A stretch of 39,560 nt of DNA from Patescibacteria group bacterium (GTDB taxonomy: Bacteria; Patescibacteriota; Minisyncoccia; RBG-13-40-8-A): positions 1-39,560 of the forward strand of contig JAHJST010000022.1 in the NCBI GenBank assembly GCA_018829905.1, given 5' to 3'. The notes under the pieces were generated by a model, which saw only the letters and a list, made by a program, of their open reading frames with translations, did not search any database and was not told where the DNA came from. Below, piece after piece: positions 39,483 through 39,560 of the stretch. Within the stretch, counting starts at the first letter, position 1. Every line of letters starts with the position of its first letter. Both the position numbers and the translations under genes were made by a program.

Positions 39483-39560
39483 AACGAACAGTTGTTTTTT
39501 AAAACGTGGTAAATGACTTTAGTTAGTTTGTTAGCAGCCGCTGTGATACAATAACGATGA

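Noticed and set aside
1-39560. CRISPR array or defence island
   Set aside because: No regularly spaced repeats and no cas, restriction or toxin-antitoxin genes were found; repeats here are few and irregular.

Overview
The window is AT-rich, densely packed bacterial DNA. It most resembles a Patescibacteria/CPR (Parcubacteria-like) genome. The signs are short housekeeping proteins, many small orphan membrane proteins, an archaeal/eukaryotic-type ProRS, an AspRS too short to hold the usual bacterial insertion domain, a clamp-loader subunit without zinc cysteines, and a D-lactate/glycolate-oxidase-like flavoprotein. TGA is a normal stop in most genes. The lineage call is an inference from gene content; no rRNA gene is present.

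Layout. 1-3400: the tail of an IS3-like transposase, an internally deleted membrane-protein paralogue, type 1 IPP isomerase (idi), the intact paralogue, a primase-like protein, a methyltransferase and a membrane-protein pseudogene with four in-frame stops. 3401-9600: accessory genes (small Cys protein, tRNA-Cys, HAD-like, metallo-beta-lactamase fold, Nudix, two single-anchor membrane proteins, a Gmad2-GerMN lipoprotein-like protein, orphans) separated by dispersed non-coding repeats. 9741-15158: an IS30 element inserted in front of an Xre-type regulator, then a visibly more GC-rich mannoside module (GH130, GT4 fused to an alpha/alpha-toroid domain, phosphomannose-isomerase cupin, and a HAD fragment joined to a GT4 tail). 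Direct copies of a 53-bp repeat lie at 5007 and 15197.

15300-27140: typA, cspA, a C39-like peptidase, uppP-apt-mtnP as an overlapping operon (MTA cleavage to adenine, then to AMP), an FAD/4Fe-4S oxidase, a run of small Shine-Dalgarno-bearing genes, a PEGA protein, and mreB1 coupled to a GT4. 27173-38074: holB-frr, rseP-proS-mreB2-mreC, mreD, PBP2, greA and aspS, a core cell-shape and translation block. 38119-end: an orphan TonB-like protein and a small membrane protein.

The most striking window-wide pattern is two translation-start classes. Core genes have no Shine-Dalgarno sequence, and several have a -10 element (often extended, TGnTAnnnT) placed so that transcription should begin at or within a few bases of the ATG, as in leaderless mRNAs. 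In contrast, about ten orphan genes, mostly small membrane proteins and often on the opposite strand, carry a strong AGGAGG-type site, commonly a recognisable -35/-10 promoter, and usually a private rho-independent terminator. These look like self-contained expression cassettes spread between core genes. One has a perfect site in front of an AUC codon.
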